Shown piece by piece: positions 36,896 through 49,698 of a stretch of DNA of 64,000 nucleotides. Every line of letters starts with the position of its first letter. The first letter of the stretch is position 1. Source of the DNA: Liolophura sinensis (Eukaryota; Mollusca; Polyplacophora; Chitonida; Chitonidae); assembly GCF_032854445.1 (NCBI RefSeq), contig NC_088302.1, positions 37,578,191 to 37,642,190 on the forward strand, read 5' to 3'. The notes below the pieces were generated by a model that was not told the DNA's origin, did not search any database, and worked only from the letters and a program-made list of their open reading frames with translations. The translations under genes were made by a program, and so were the position numbers.

Positions 36896-39800
36896 GACAG
36901 TTTCACCTGCACGTTAGCTACCATGGCAATTTTATACCTTCAGTTCTGCTTCAAATAAAGATCCGAGTGTAGTACAACGAGACCGTCATCTGTGGTATGT
37001 AGGAGACAAAATACACGATAAATGCTCAAAAGAATTATTAACATACGTGTACATGGTGGAGCAAGTAATAGCTATAGAGCGGTCTGCTCACCATTAATAA
37101 ATTATTCGATACTTGATCAATCTAGCAACAGATTGAACTACAGAGCACGCGACTAAAAAACATTTTAAAACAGCTTTCGTAAGTTTCGCCATCTACAAAA
37201 CCATTTCCGTGTAACGTTACCAAAAAAAACCAATATTCGTTTACATGTAAATGGAGAGAAGTAAAAACGTCAGACAGTAATCAGTAAGTGCAGGTAGCAG
37301 GTAGCAGACGAGTAACACTTTGACGCCGTCTGTAATGGCATGTCTGTCCATTAACCGAAGGCACAACTTCTCTTAACATTTTGTCAGTTATTTATATTAT
37401 TAGGTACAGCTGGTGTCGGCCTGGAAATTGCTTTGTCCGTCTTACTTGTATGACTTAAATATTTTAAGTTAAGGGGTTATGCACCAGTGAGTCAAAAGCC
37501 AAATTGTAACTGAAAAGTATTGTCAGACGTACCGGCAGTGGACGTTTTTATAGGCATCCAGACCTCGCACAGAAGCTATATTTATATGCTGGTCAGACTA
37601 AATTACATTTAGAACATGTCTGGCACATTTTGCAGCAAGAAATACCCAGCTAAGTTAAGGGCTATGCACCCCCAGTTTATCTGGGTCTTTTTCAAACGGA
37701 GGCTTAAGCATTTGCCCTTTATGTTTTATTCAAATGACATTAGCTTTTTCCCCTCTTCATTTCATACGTTTAGCGATGATCATAATTCTTCTCAGTGACA
37801 AATGAGATCAAATTGAGACCCGGCGAAAAAAGTCAGTTCTGGAATTTAAAAGCGTCAGGAACATGGGACTAGTAGGTTTTTTTGCATCCATTATTCATTG
37901 GAACACACCATAATTTATCAAAGGGGTTTAAACACATATTATAGCTCTGAGTCTGTATTATGGTTCGGACGGTTCGGCCAAATCGCCTATACTCCTAGTT
38001 ACGTGACTGGATTGTCTCTGGCTTGGAGTACGCTCATGTCGGTGAACGTTCTGATATCTGGCTGCACATTACGGTGATCTCTGTGACTGATAGGGGAACA
38101 TACTGTAACCGAGCTATTTACCCACTCCATATAAGAATTTACGGGGTGCGATAACTTTTGTTAACCCCGGACCTGTTTTTTTACCGTGTGAACACTGGCT
38201 GGCTTTAAATAAATAAGCCGCCATTAGCTCATATTGGATTTTTCCTGAGGCCTTCAATCTGCACCCCTTTATTGGGCTCATATATCCCAACACTTTGGTC
38301 TACATTGCTTGAGTTAAAGTTTGTTTTTATCCGTATAAAGGCATCAGTGGTAAAGGGTTGTAATATATAACGACTGATAGTGAGAACGCATCTGTCGTTG
38401 AGGGAAGCATCGGAACTCCATCTGTAAGTACAAAATCAATATGACCCTCAACAACGTGGCAGAGCACTTTCCGATTAACTCTATCTGCCCTCTGTTGATG
38501 TATATCAATGTTTTTCTGTCTGACATTGTGCTTTTAAACTGGGCTATTTTGGGGGTCTATATGTGCACCACACTTCATATAAGCACCAAGATAAAAATCA
38601 CACAGCTTGCGAGCTCTATACCTTTTTCTTTCACTCGACCTGTCGTACCCTGAAAACACGACTTTTTATATATAGCATCCGTTCATAACATACATTTCCT
38701 TCCACATTTAAACCATAGTTTCCTTGGATCGAGTTCCAACTGTCCCTTCAACCAATCTTAATATTAGGGAGCCTATATGCACATATAATGATTCTCAATG
38801 CTGCAGGTACTTTTGTTCCACTCGTTTTCCTGGGTCGTCTTAGCTGTCCGCACACCTATGATAGATTATCCCCAAATCTTTAACTTAAACTTGACCTAAA
38901 CATTCCTTGTCCAGGTAATCTGTCCTTCGGGGGGTTTCTATCCTCAGTCAAACAATAAAATTCTACAATAAAAACAAGCATTGTTCCCCCAAAGTCTTAT
39001 CGTGGCAATTTTACCTCCACCCACCACCCCTCCACCCCTCTTTACTGCTTTACTGATCCCACAAAATGGCGAATATTTCATACCTGACGTAAGCTGTTTT
39101 AATGGGAAACATGGCCCGCCTAAAACAAGTAAGTTCAAAAGGTGTCATTTTTGTGCTTTTCAATAAGGTCACTGTTTCTGTACAGTTGTTCTCGTGACTC
39201 AAAAAGGTAGACCTAAGCATTGCAGAATTAGAGCAGAGAATGATGTGTTGTCACCTGGCTTAGAAACAAGAGGCACAAGGCGGGAAATTGGACACATATC
39301 AGATAGTGTATCCCGCAAACCGAAACTTTTTCTTTTAATGCTTGAAATCTTGCTGGATTATAATCTTTTTGATTGCATTTTGATGCACAATTTAATGGCG
39401 CTAAGCTCTACACCACACCCTTCTCACACTACACTGAAAGTGAAACATGTTGTTATGTAATCCGGAAGTGTTCATTTGAACAAATATGGCGTTTAACTCT
39501 ATACCTCACCCTGGTCAAAATATACACTCCGTGATAATACAGAAAGATTATTCTATGTTCAGTCTTGACGCCTGCATTTTAACAAAACGTAGATGCCGCT
39601 AATGTGTACACCCTTGTAAGTCTTATAGTAGCCTATATACAGGAATCATTATTATAATTCCCGAGTGGCGCAAAAACCTGGCTCCTTCCTCTACTTTCCC
39701 TGCATATAGTCAGCGTTAATCTCCAGTTCTCACTATTTACATGACTCCAGAGTATTTCCTACCCTACCCAAGCTTGTCCAGAAGATCCGTGTTCCGTGTA

Positions 39801-41029
39801 CAAACAGTTTCCACACCAGCAGCGTCCACTCAGGCGTACCTTACGTGACAATTCATTTACATATTTCATGCGAGGCTACGAACAGGTCAGTTAGGGTTGA
39901 CAGGTCCAGAGGCCAGGCATTTTTCAGACGTGTTGATGGCTTCATTCACGCAATCCGAGATGGACAGAGAGGTTTAGCTGCTGAGTCGAGTTCATCACAC
40001 CACTTTGGATAGAGACTTAATCCATGCAGAATTGGAAGAAGCTTATCCTTGCTTGATTCAGCCCTTGCATGCAGACCTTATCCAAATAGCTGAGATTTAT
40101 AGCTACGGTTAAAGCGTTCCTCTCCGAAGACTGTGAGACGGATACGTAAACATAAAAACTAAACATTTTGGCGTAACGTATTTACATCCCATAGATTGCT
40201 CATTATTTCGAAATCTGCATTCCACAAAATGTGAAGCATTATTCGCGCTACTTGTTTAATATTGAGCTAACATCAGTTTATTCCTGATATCATACTGCGA
40301 ATGCCTTATGACGCGTAGTGTAGATTTATTAGTATCGAGTTGCGCCTAATCGCGGATTTCTGGTTTTTCTTGTCATTTGGAAATTTTAAGGTACTTATTT
40401 CGACTCGTTTGAAAACGCGACATGTGGTAGTAGGTTTTTGTGATTATAATTTCACTCTGTCATGAAATTGATCGTTATTCAAAACAAAATAAATCGATAC
40501 TGAGTGTACTTGTCTTGACTCAAGTCCAGTGTGAGCCGAAGGTTAAATTCTTTACCCGTTACATCATCCGCCACAAACAGTCATTTCTAAAGCAATTGAA
40601 CAGAATTTATAGTTTCAGCATTTCATCTCTTTAAATTGGACACTTACACTTTTTGTAACATAATACATACAATGTACATGTATTCCTTCTGAAAACACCA
40701 CTTGACAGATTCATTATAGTCTTTCTGTTTGAATGACTATAGACCTGTAAAGGACCCAGTTCCCAGTGACATTTCCTTGTCTGTGACATCTTATCGGCGT
40801 ATTTCAACTGTTACCAGAAGGCCGCCATTGTTCTTAAACAGTTTATCATCAACAAGATACATGTTATACATGTATTATTCGCTCCGGCTACACTAGATTT
40901 GTTCTGTCCCTTTTCGATAATTTGTCCAAGACTGGTTATATTGCCGATTTTAACCTGTTGGACTGTCCATGAAGACTACTTGGGCACTTTTAGATTTTAC
41001 CCTGTTAGTATTATCTCTTAAGCGCACTT

Positions 41030-41450
41030 TGTTTATATTGACCCGTTATTCTAGACATTAGCACCGCTAATGTTGACCCGTTTTATCATAGTTAATGTTA
41101 ACTCATTCTTTCAGACTTCACTACAGTTAAAATTGACCCAATCTTTCAGATTTTTACCACTGTTAATGTAGACCCATTCTTTTAGACTTTACCATAGTTA
41201 ACATTGATTTATTCTTCTAGACTTTACCAACTCTAATATTGACCCATTCTGTTAGACATTATCACTGTTATCAATGACCCATTCTTCTTGACTTTACCAA
41301 AGCTAATGTTGACAATTCTTCTAGACCTTATCACTGTTAACATTGACCCATTCTTTTAGCCTTTACCACCGCTAATGTTGACCAATTCTTCTAGACTTTC
41401 TCACTGTTAATGTTGATTCATTCTGCTGGACTCTTGTTAATGTTAATCCA
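41030..41450. repeat. 35-bp degenerate tandem array
   Basis: About twelve units of 35-36 bp built on TTCTTCTAGACTTTACCAC followed by TGTTAATGTTGACCCA. The array ends about 700 bp upstream of receptor exon 2. Confidence 0.85.
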
Positions 41451-42143
41451 TATACATGTACCTGACCATCCTGTCCACTTTTCTGCGAGTTTGTCCTAAA
41501 TGGAATCATTTCTTTAGAATGTTATGGACGCTAAGAACGAAAGACGTGCCATGGCGTATGTCATATGGCAAACCGTAAAACTTCCCAAAAAGTGATAAGA
41601 CTTGCATTAAAGTTCTGGTATTTGTCACTGTATATGCTTTACGTTCTAAATTGATACGGTATATGTCCATTACCTAAAGTCACTTCAAGTGCGTCATACA
41701 TATTGGTGTAGAGCACAGCAGAGCTATACACATCCATCATAGTGAAGTGTACCCGACGTTTCTCAAACGTAAACCAGAAGGTGGTCGTGTCCGGATCAAT
41801 ATGCTAAGTGTGGTAAGGTGACAGCTATTCATGCAAATATAGCAAGAGCTGATGTAGATTGTGTCTCGCCAGATCTCAAAAAGATAAGCCGTGAAAAGTA
41901 ACCATGTTTGGCGCGTTGCCTGAGACCTTTTTATGAGCGCAAAGTAGATGAATAGCGCTCAAGATCTATCCAGAAGGCGTGAAGAGATGAAATAGCCAGA
42001 CAGTTAATGTAGACACCAAGACTGGCCAACTGGTTTTCATTTCACCTGTTCGTGATTCAGTGGAAGAGTAGAATAAATGTATTGTTGTGTGAATGCAAAA
42101 GACGATGATTTCATCGACATTCTTCCTTTTTTATATTCCCCAG

Positions 42144-42293
42144 GTGCAATTTTTGACAGAGATTCTGTGGAGATCCATACGGCGTTTCGGTTTAAAATCC
42201 AAGATGTGAACATCAACGGGCAGTTGAGGGCGAAGCTAAACTTCACGGTAGCATTAATTGACGTGAAAGACAGCTACACCCTGAGTGAGAGAA
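42144..42293 (+). CDS. AMPA-like ionotropic glutamate receptor, gene 2, exon 2 (ATD start)
   Basis: A 150-nt exon with acceptor TATTCCCCAG and donor GTAAGT, phase 1 at both ends. It encodes GAIFDRDSVEIHTAFRFKI at its start and ends DSYTLSER plus one base. It is homologous to the minus-strand exon at 6657-6806: G-IFD, S-EI, AFR and D-S-L-S are shared. The middle of the exon differs strongly, and an NFT N-glycosylation sequon is present here but has no equivalent in the paralogue. Joined to exon 3, the split codon reads ATG and gives SER-M-CSLMSHGVF. This lines up with the vertebrate AMPA segment before the conserved ATD cysteine. An in-frame stop (TAG) follows the donor by only three codons, so splicing is required. 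Confidence 0.87.
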
Positions 42294-45200
42294 GTAAGTC
42301 TTAGACAGTTAATCCCACACCACCCTGTCGGCCTTTCTCACCTCTTCCGGGATAGCCCAGTCCCTCAGACGCACTCCCATTAGTCTATCAATTTGTGGAC
42401 GGATCACTGAGTACTAAGTCTCTTGATGATGCACAAATCGTAAATGCTTTATCCAGGTCAAATTGGCATTCTAGAAAGCAAACCATACTCTCTTATGACT
42501 GTTTTCATGGCCAACATGGGGCACTACTATAGCTAAAGCTGCAGTCAGGATGAAAAAAAAAATAGATTATTTGTGAAATTTTTCTGGGAATAGCACGCAA
42601 CGACGATCAAACCCCAGGGGTGATCGGCAACAATTTGCCACTTTCATCGATTTCAGGGGCCCTGCTAATGTGACAGTGCTGTGCTAACTTAATAACGAAA
42701 TAAAATTGCCATTAAAGCTATGTAAATTAGCTCTTTATTCGGCAAAAGTACCGTGAAAAAAACGAGAGTTATTTGTGATACCCGGCCGTTAATAGGCGTA
42801 ATTACGATTGAACTAGGAATCTCCTGCTGTAAACCTTATTCAGTAAGAAGCGGAAAAAATAGATTACCATGAAATTTGCCTGCTGTTTCTCTTAGTTATT
42901 GATAGATTGTCTGACTGAATGATATTCAGTGCGTTGTTGCTGTCGTTAATGCAGGAACGGTTAAATAAGAAAACCCATTATTCGTTGATACAAATATGCA
43001 TCTGATCACTTGCAATATTATGTCCTGTAAAATTCCTTTAGTATACACTACTTGGGCTAAGCGTCAAATGTAAAAGCCTGTATACACTCTTCACAGTTAT
43101 ATATTCAGACAAAGAATCTGTTTGCAAGTCTGCAGCATAGAAAAAATATTAGGTGAAGTATGCTCGTATATTGCAGATAAAGCCTGCTATTTTTTTTTTA
43201 CAAAATGTCAGCAGTCTTAAAGCATTTGGTCGTGAAGCCTTCACTTAAAAGTTTCTGCAAGAACATTTTATGACCACGATTGAAATCGTACATGTTCTAA
43301 CGAGATCTAGTGTAAGCGAGATATGTAAATATTACACGCAAAGATCACCGGGATATTGCTATCTATGCGTGGATAGTTGCCAATATTTTAGCTGAAGTTA
43401 TCTCTCTTGTACAATCCACATGAGGGTAAGCTCTGGATGTCGTGACAGCAAAAAGCATACATCCAGATAAGATGTGCCATTTTGGAGAATCTTTGGGAAC
43501 GGTTTCCCTTCAGTTCTGCTGAACTCTGCTATTTCATATACTGCCTTTCCTGTTTGGATTTTTGTTCAGAAATGTTTTGTTATTGATGCGTTGTGCTACG
43601 TAATTTCAAAACTGTAGTATCTGTCAGAAAGTTATGAAAGTTCTGTAAACCACGAAGCACCCAAAGAATTGTGAACACGTCGTAGAACTAAATCTACCCT
43701 TAAAACAGAGACAAGTATGGAGAGATTGACTCTCGAGATAATTAACCCGACGTGATCATTCTTTCGAAGCTTGGACTAAGTCTGGATTAGTAATAATAGC
43801 ATTCATAAGGCTCTGAAAAAACACTGTGAATGCATCTCAAACCTCTTAAACAGTGGAACTGCTTGGATTTTTCGGTACCAGTATTCCCAAAGGCTTCACA
43901 TCGGGATACAATAACTGTGTCAGATAATTGCCACTGGCTTTATTACTACCTCTTTCGATCGTGTTCCATGGTAAAGAGTTAGAAGAGTGGTGGACAACAG
44001 AAGGCTTCTGTTTAACTCGTCCAGCTAAACTTTTTACAAATAGTTTTACAGTGCAAATCATATTGTTTTGTTTTCTCAGCTGTGGCGATTAAATGTTTTT
44101 GTTTGATTTGTGTAAATACACCATACACAGCTTTTTTCTCAAGATACGCTTGAATTGGGATGAAAACATGTTTTTCTTTTAAGTGGACAATGAATTTCGA
44201 TTACCAGATCTATGATGTCATCTAAACCAATGATTTTCTCTTACCACTGCTACGAAGTCATTTATGCTAATTATCATATTATTATTATCCCTTTGTAACA
44301 ATTCTGAGTTAACAAAGCAGAAAAATATTCACATTAAAACTAATCAAAAATTCATGCTTTTGAAATTGAAAATCATAGTAACAAATAATAGAATCTAGAA
44401 ACAGCAGGCTACTCTCTCGTGTGTGTTTAACAAGAGCTTGCTAAAGATTACTTTCGTAATATAATTCGCAGTATTGACACCGTTTCTTAACCTAAGGCCA
44501 CCAAGCTCTGAAAGATATCAATGTGTAATTACTAACCGATGAATATTTATGATTGTTCCAGCAGACATCTGAAAAAATTATATTCATTTGTGAACATGAA
44601 TAACGTATAGCAGTGGTTGAGTTCAAAAGTACACCAGCCACGTACACAATCACTATAAGATCTGTTTCTGACAGTCGAATGGCGGAATACGTTTATTTCT
44701 CGCATATTGCTCAACATAATGCTTTAAAATTTGGCACACATGTAGCTGAATACTTAACCTTAAAACAAATTCCCTCATATTTTTCAAATCTTTTTTTTTA
44801 ATTAAAAGCATATTTAAATTTTTGAAACTTTTAGCTCATATGGTCAATTTTTAATTTAATTTGTTACCTGTAATAGCGTGGAATAATGATGACCAGAGAA
44901 TACATCTTTCTTGAAATTTTATATTGAAACACTGCAATGTCTTATCTATCTCCAGGTGTGTGGCAAAAGAGATTCTTTGATTTTAGGTCGTATACATACA
45001 TAGATAACAATGTATCGATGGATCTTTCACATCGAATTTACATTTTTATATATATCACACCTAGTAGCCTTTGTAAGATCATGAAAGTAATGCGAGGACG
45101 TCAGTGTAGGACACAAGCGTTTGTTACAAAAGATGTTTTGTCAATGGTTCCATCATTTTATACCTTTTGTAAATTTACAACTGGGTTATTGGTAGATGGT

Positions 45201-48200
45201 GCCTATAAACTTCATGCCTGTATCACCGTCTTTGTTTTCACTTTCACATGATAACTATTCAGATCGCTGGGGCCAGTGTATTAAAGTTAATCCAGGCTTA
45301 AATCTTAATACCAGTTTCATCTTAGTACAAATTAAATGGCAACATAGTCTAGACTAACGTTAATACCGGGCTTAAGTTCTAACACACTTTTGAACAACTG
45401 GACCCTGAACTTTAATTGTTGACATGTCTGATATATCTTTTTTGTATTAGCCTTAAGAAACAGTTTTAGGACATCCAGTTGGAAATTTGATACGGATATT
45501 GTGCCTAAAACATCGACAAATTTTGTCCTTGCATCATTGAAAACTGACGACTGCCACTATGTTGGCATGTCGCCAGCCATATTTCATTGGTATGTCCGCG
45601 TGTGAGTTAGCGTTTATATTGTTTGTATTGGATATGGTGGACATAACTCAAGATCATAACTTTTAAAAACAAATCAGGAAATCAGAGCGTGGTAATGTAA
45701 ATATCTGGATAAACATTAATGTCCTAAACAGTTAAGTCCTGTTTTTTTACCTGCTATCACTGGTCAATTTCATAGGCCACAAATTCTCAATGGAAGTTTT
45801 TCTTTGCTTATTGGGCTCTGGGGAGCAGTAGCTGTTAGATTTAGGATGCCTCCATCATAAATGAATCAGAAGTTCAAACATATCTCTACCTTTTGTACAC
45901 ATTGTTTATTCATATTGCTTCGCCCGGTGGATTTGCAAGATATCGCTCTGAATCCTGAAATGGTTCAGAAAACAATAGGTTCTCAAGAGCAATTACACCA
46001 TCGTGCCTTTTCTGACTTTAAGAGTATCCTGTCTGGAATATGAATAACATCATCAAATACCTCTTCTCCGGCCTTTGTCGCTTAAAGGGCTACTATTTCT
46101 GCCAATAGCTGAAAATGTCAATTTCACTCCACAAACAAAGCAATTCTGATGTGAACAGCAAAGTCAACAGCTCCATTTTCATCCTGAAATTGACTTTTCC
46201 AGATAGGGTTCCTGTAAATACAATTGAAATTGTCCATGGATATGAGACGGTCCAGGTGGGGAACAAAACCCATTAAACCGATACGGGGACCCCAGAATCA
46301 CAGCTTCCCTTCGACGTGTTCTAAAGCGGATATCAAAGCTCTTCAGAAAGCAAATTTGCTCATATAATTATACCACGAATTGTAAAAAAAATGTAATAAA
46401 CATTATGGTAGGCCATTGTGAAAGCTTCTCGTTCAGTGGTGGAGATTCATACAAGCTTTCATGGAAATGCATCAGTCCATTAGATAACGTTATATTTAGA
46501 ATGGCGTGTGTGGACCTGAATATGTTGAAACCCAGAATACTTCAACTGATTTGATTGTCTAGTAATAAACCTACCAGCCACAAGTATGAAATTGGGACTA
46601 ACGCAGCTGGGACGGGTTTCAAAATCCTCCATCTTACCTTGGTCAAAGATTAAATCCGGTTCATTGGTACCGACGCTTTACGTCATGTCTGACACTTTTT
46701 TAATTAACTGTTCGCCTAGGATCAGCTGGTTGCTTACAGCCTGAGCTTTTATCGTTATAATCACACCGTACACATCACAAAATCCAGACCATTCTGCTGG
46801 GCTTATGTAGTGCATTTCCGCAACTCGACTTAAAAGATTTCGGTTTGCCTTACTCAATAACTCTTGGATATAGCGTGAGACTTTTAGGTATAAAAAAAGC
46901 CACCTTGTAGGTTGTCAACGGCTCGATTGCTGCTGATTAAAATCCAAATGAACTGACATTTTCACAACTTGACAGGTTGATCCTCGTCAATCTCTGTCAA
47001 CAAACCTTCATTTACTTCCGCGGCGGGAAATGCACAACTCATGTGTCTTTTTCCAGTACATTCAAACTGTGGCGTTAAAGCCATGGTATGTATCCCCTGC
47101 TGGGGTTGGCTGAGACTAATTTTCTCCCCAGAAATTATGGTCATCATTGCATCCTTCATCAGCCTAGAAGCACCTCAACAACTTTGTTCTGGTAGAGACG
47201 TGTATGATGGAGCAGCGTCTGGAGATACACTGTAAAAGCCAGATAAATCATTCACCTTCATCCTCCCCGTGACATATTTTAACGTTGTTGCTCAGTCTTT
47301 AATGTAACAAATGTACATCAGAGTAGCGACACATTGATTATTAACAAGACGTCGGTTATAGACCCTCCAGCCACTCTTCCATTGATGTCTTCATTTTAGC
47401 GAATCGCATGCCTTCATATTCTACCATTAACCAAGTCGAAATTACATGTAGTCTAAACTTTTCATCAAGTTAACCGCAACGTTTCCATGATGACTCACGT
47501 TGCAGTTACTGTTAATCAAACTGTTTATGGAAGGTAACATACCAGCAGCGCACGGTATAAGTTTGGTGGAAAAGTTATATTTTGTTACATTTTAGCTGCA
47601 TATTCTTGCACTGCTGTGCTTTCATTTCTTTAGCCTTTGTTGTGATATGCCTTTACACATGCAGCAATTCAACCCATGACCAAAACTAGTTTTATACTAG
47701 AAATCTTTTATCCGTAGACTCATTACACCCTTGTAATTGTACCCCAGCTTATTTTGTTATCTGAATTGTCTTATATGAATCTTTTTACTTTGGAGGTCCA
47801 AACAGTAGTAGCTCCCATGAAGTGCGCATTATTACTGTCAGCCTGTAATATACGTGTGGATATTTTGCAATGTGTGTTCTCTTCACTGAAGCAATGAACA
47901 AGACTATTAAAATGTTAAACCATAAGCATGTCCTTGGACTAATATTTTTAGGTCACTTTGCACACAATGTTTGACTGCATAAAAGAATCATGACACAAAG
48001 TCAAGAAGCATTGTGGAGTTTTGAAGCTGAACATGTCAAATTGATTATGATTGTTTCGCCAATGGGTTGCCTAGTAACTAACTTGTCGGCTCTCTTGGGG
48101 GACTTGTACTTTCCTAATGGCTCCAGCCTACTTCGAGCTGTAATAGAAATTCAAGTATTGTTAATTACAGCCCTGCCGTCACTAAACATACATTTACGTG

Positions 48201-49434
48201 TAAAATCATTGTTAGGTTAAAAGCGCCTCAGTAGTGGGGAGTTGGTCAACATCATAGCCATTACACCGGAAGCACACCGAAGACCAAGAGAGGCACTGTA
48301 AAAACACTTATCGGAAATTGAAAGTGGACCACGGACTGCTGCCACGCCAATATTCTTATACATAATGTAACAAGCGACGGCCGCATTTGAGGTAAATATG
48401 CTTTTCACATGCACCTTGTGGGAGTCCGGAAAGCCGTAACTGCGTGCAATTTAGATGTCAAGTGTAATAAATAACCGACTTTGGCTGGCATCTTTACAAG
48501 GCTTAAGTACACATCTTCCGCTCCTCCTCTTGCCTGGCTCGTTTTGGACGCACACCTAATGTTTTCTTTATGTTAGCCATATTCCCTGGAATAGATTCGC
48601 CGTTCCTTAAATGCTAATGTAGTACAGATCGCAGCAGTAGCACCATTAGATTAGCCGGGTGGTATTTTCTCCCTAAGTGATTTCCATAGTTGGATACTTT
48701 TTTTTTCCTTAAAAGGTGATGACGGCTTAGCTGATTGTGTTAAACAAATCCCAGGCTAGCTCATCATTCCTCTGGCAACCTGATTATTCAAAATTTTGTT
48801 TTATTTGATACCCATAGTAGTGCGCACGTTTTTCATTTCAGCCCTGCGGTATACTGAGAATCAATGTTAATATCCGGCTGATATCTGGTACGGCCCTTGC
48901 CGAAAACCCATTGTCCCGGAAGCTAGACGGTGCCACATTCAACAGCAAACAACTTGGGGCCAGTCCATTGAATTACACACACGCACAGATTCCGCAGAGA
49001 TACAAATGTTCTGGGTACAGGCTTAATCATTGTCCTTTTTTATGTAGCCTACGCTCTTGATAGTGAAATCGGCTTAGTTTCCTGTAACACAGACTGTATT
49101 ATCCACCTTAGATAACAAAACAAAAAGTAATCCAAAACTACGACCGTCATATGGACGATACATAATGCGCCATATTGTCTGGGATTCGTATTTCACAATC
49201 TTGATACAGCTTTGTACATAGGGCAAATATACCACAATTCACTCCATGCTACATTGGTCATATTATCCACCGTAGATAACAAAACAATAAGTAATCTAAT
49301 ACAGTTACAATCGAGTAGGCGATACACGGAATGTGCTTTAGAATGTAGGATCACCATAGCGTTTTACCCCTGTTGCAAATATAGTACTTTTTCCTCGTGG
49401 TATCAGTAAGTCTAAAAACGTGCCTATTGGAGCA

Positions 49435-49500
49435 CCCCACCACCCAACCACCCCATCCCCACCCACCCCCCCCCCCCCACCCCCACCCCCAACACCCACC
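49435..49500. repeat. C-rich simple repeat
   Basis: CCCCACC-type low-complexity tract containing a run of 13 C at about 49466-49478. The complementary strand has strong G-quadruplex potential. Confidence 0.9.
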
Positions 49501-49676
49501 TCTTGTGGATGTTTTACGTATCTATGCAAGGGCTGAGGCCACTGACACTTCCACAGTTTCAACAGAGCCAACACAAATGGTTTAATCAGGTTATCAAATG
49601 GCACGAGCTGATCCGGGTGTGTATTAGGTGATATATAAGTGAAGCGGACGTAGTGGTGTGGGCAGGGATGATAGTT

Positions 49677-49698
49677 GGGGGGGGGGGGGGGGGGGGGG
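49677..49698. repeat. Run of 22 G
   Basis: An uninterrupted G homopolymer. Its length is likely to be polymorphic and prone to sequencing error. It lies about 180 bp from the C-rich tract on the same strand. Confidence 0.9.

Larger units (their letters stand above)
25215..42143 (+). other. Intron 1 of receptor gene 2
   Basis: A 16.9-kb intron with GTAAGT donor and CCCCAG acceptor. It contains tandem arrays at 28.6-29.1, 35.4-36.6 and 41.0-41.45 kb, SINE copies at 29.6, 30.2, 36.2 and 36.6 kb, a perfect palindrome at 33317-33338 and a weak minus-strand gene candidate at 31.7-34.1 kb. The stretches 25.2-28.6, 30.3-31.7, 34.1-35.4 and 36.9-41.0 kb show nothing I can name. Confidence 0.7.
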
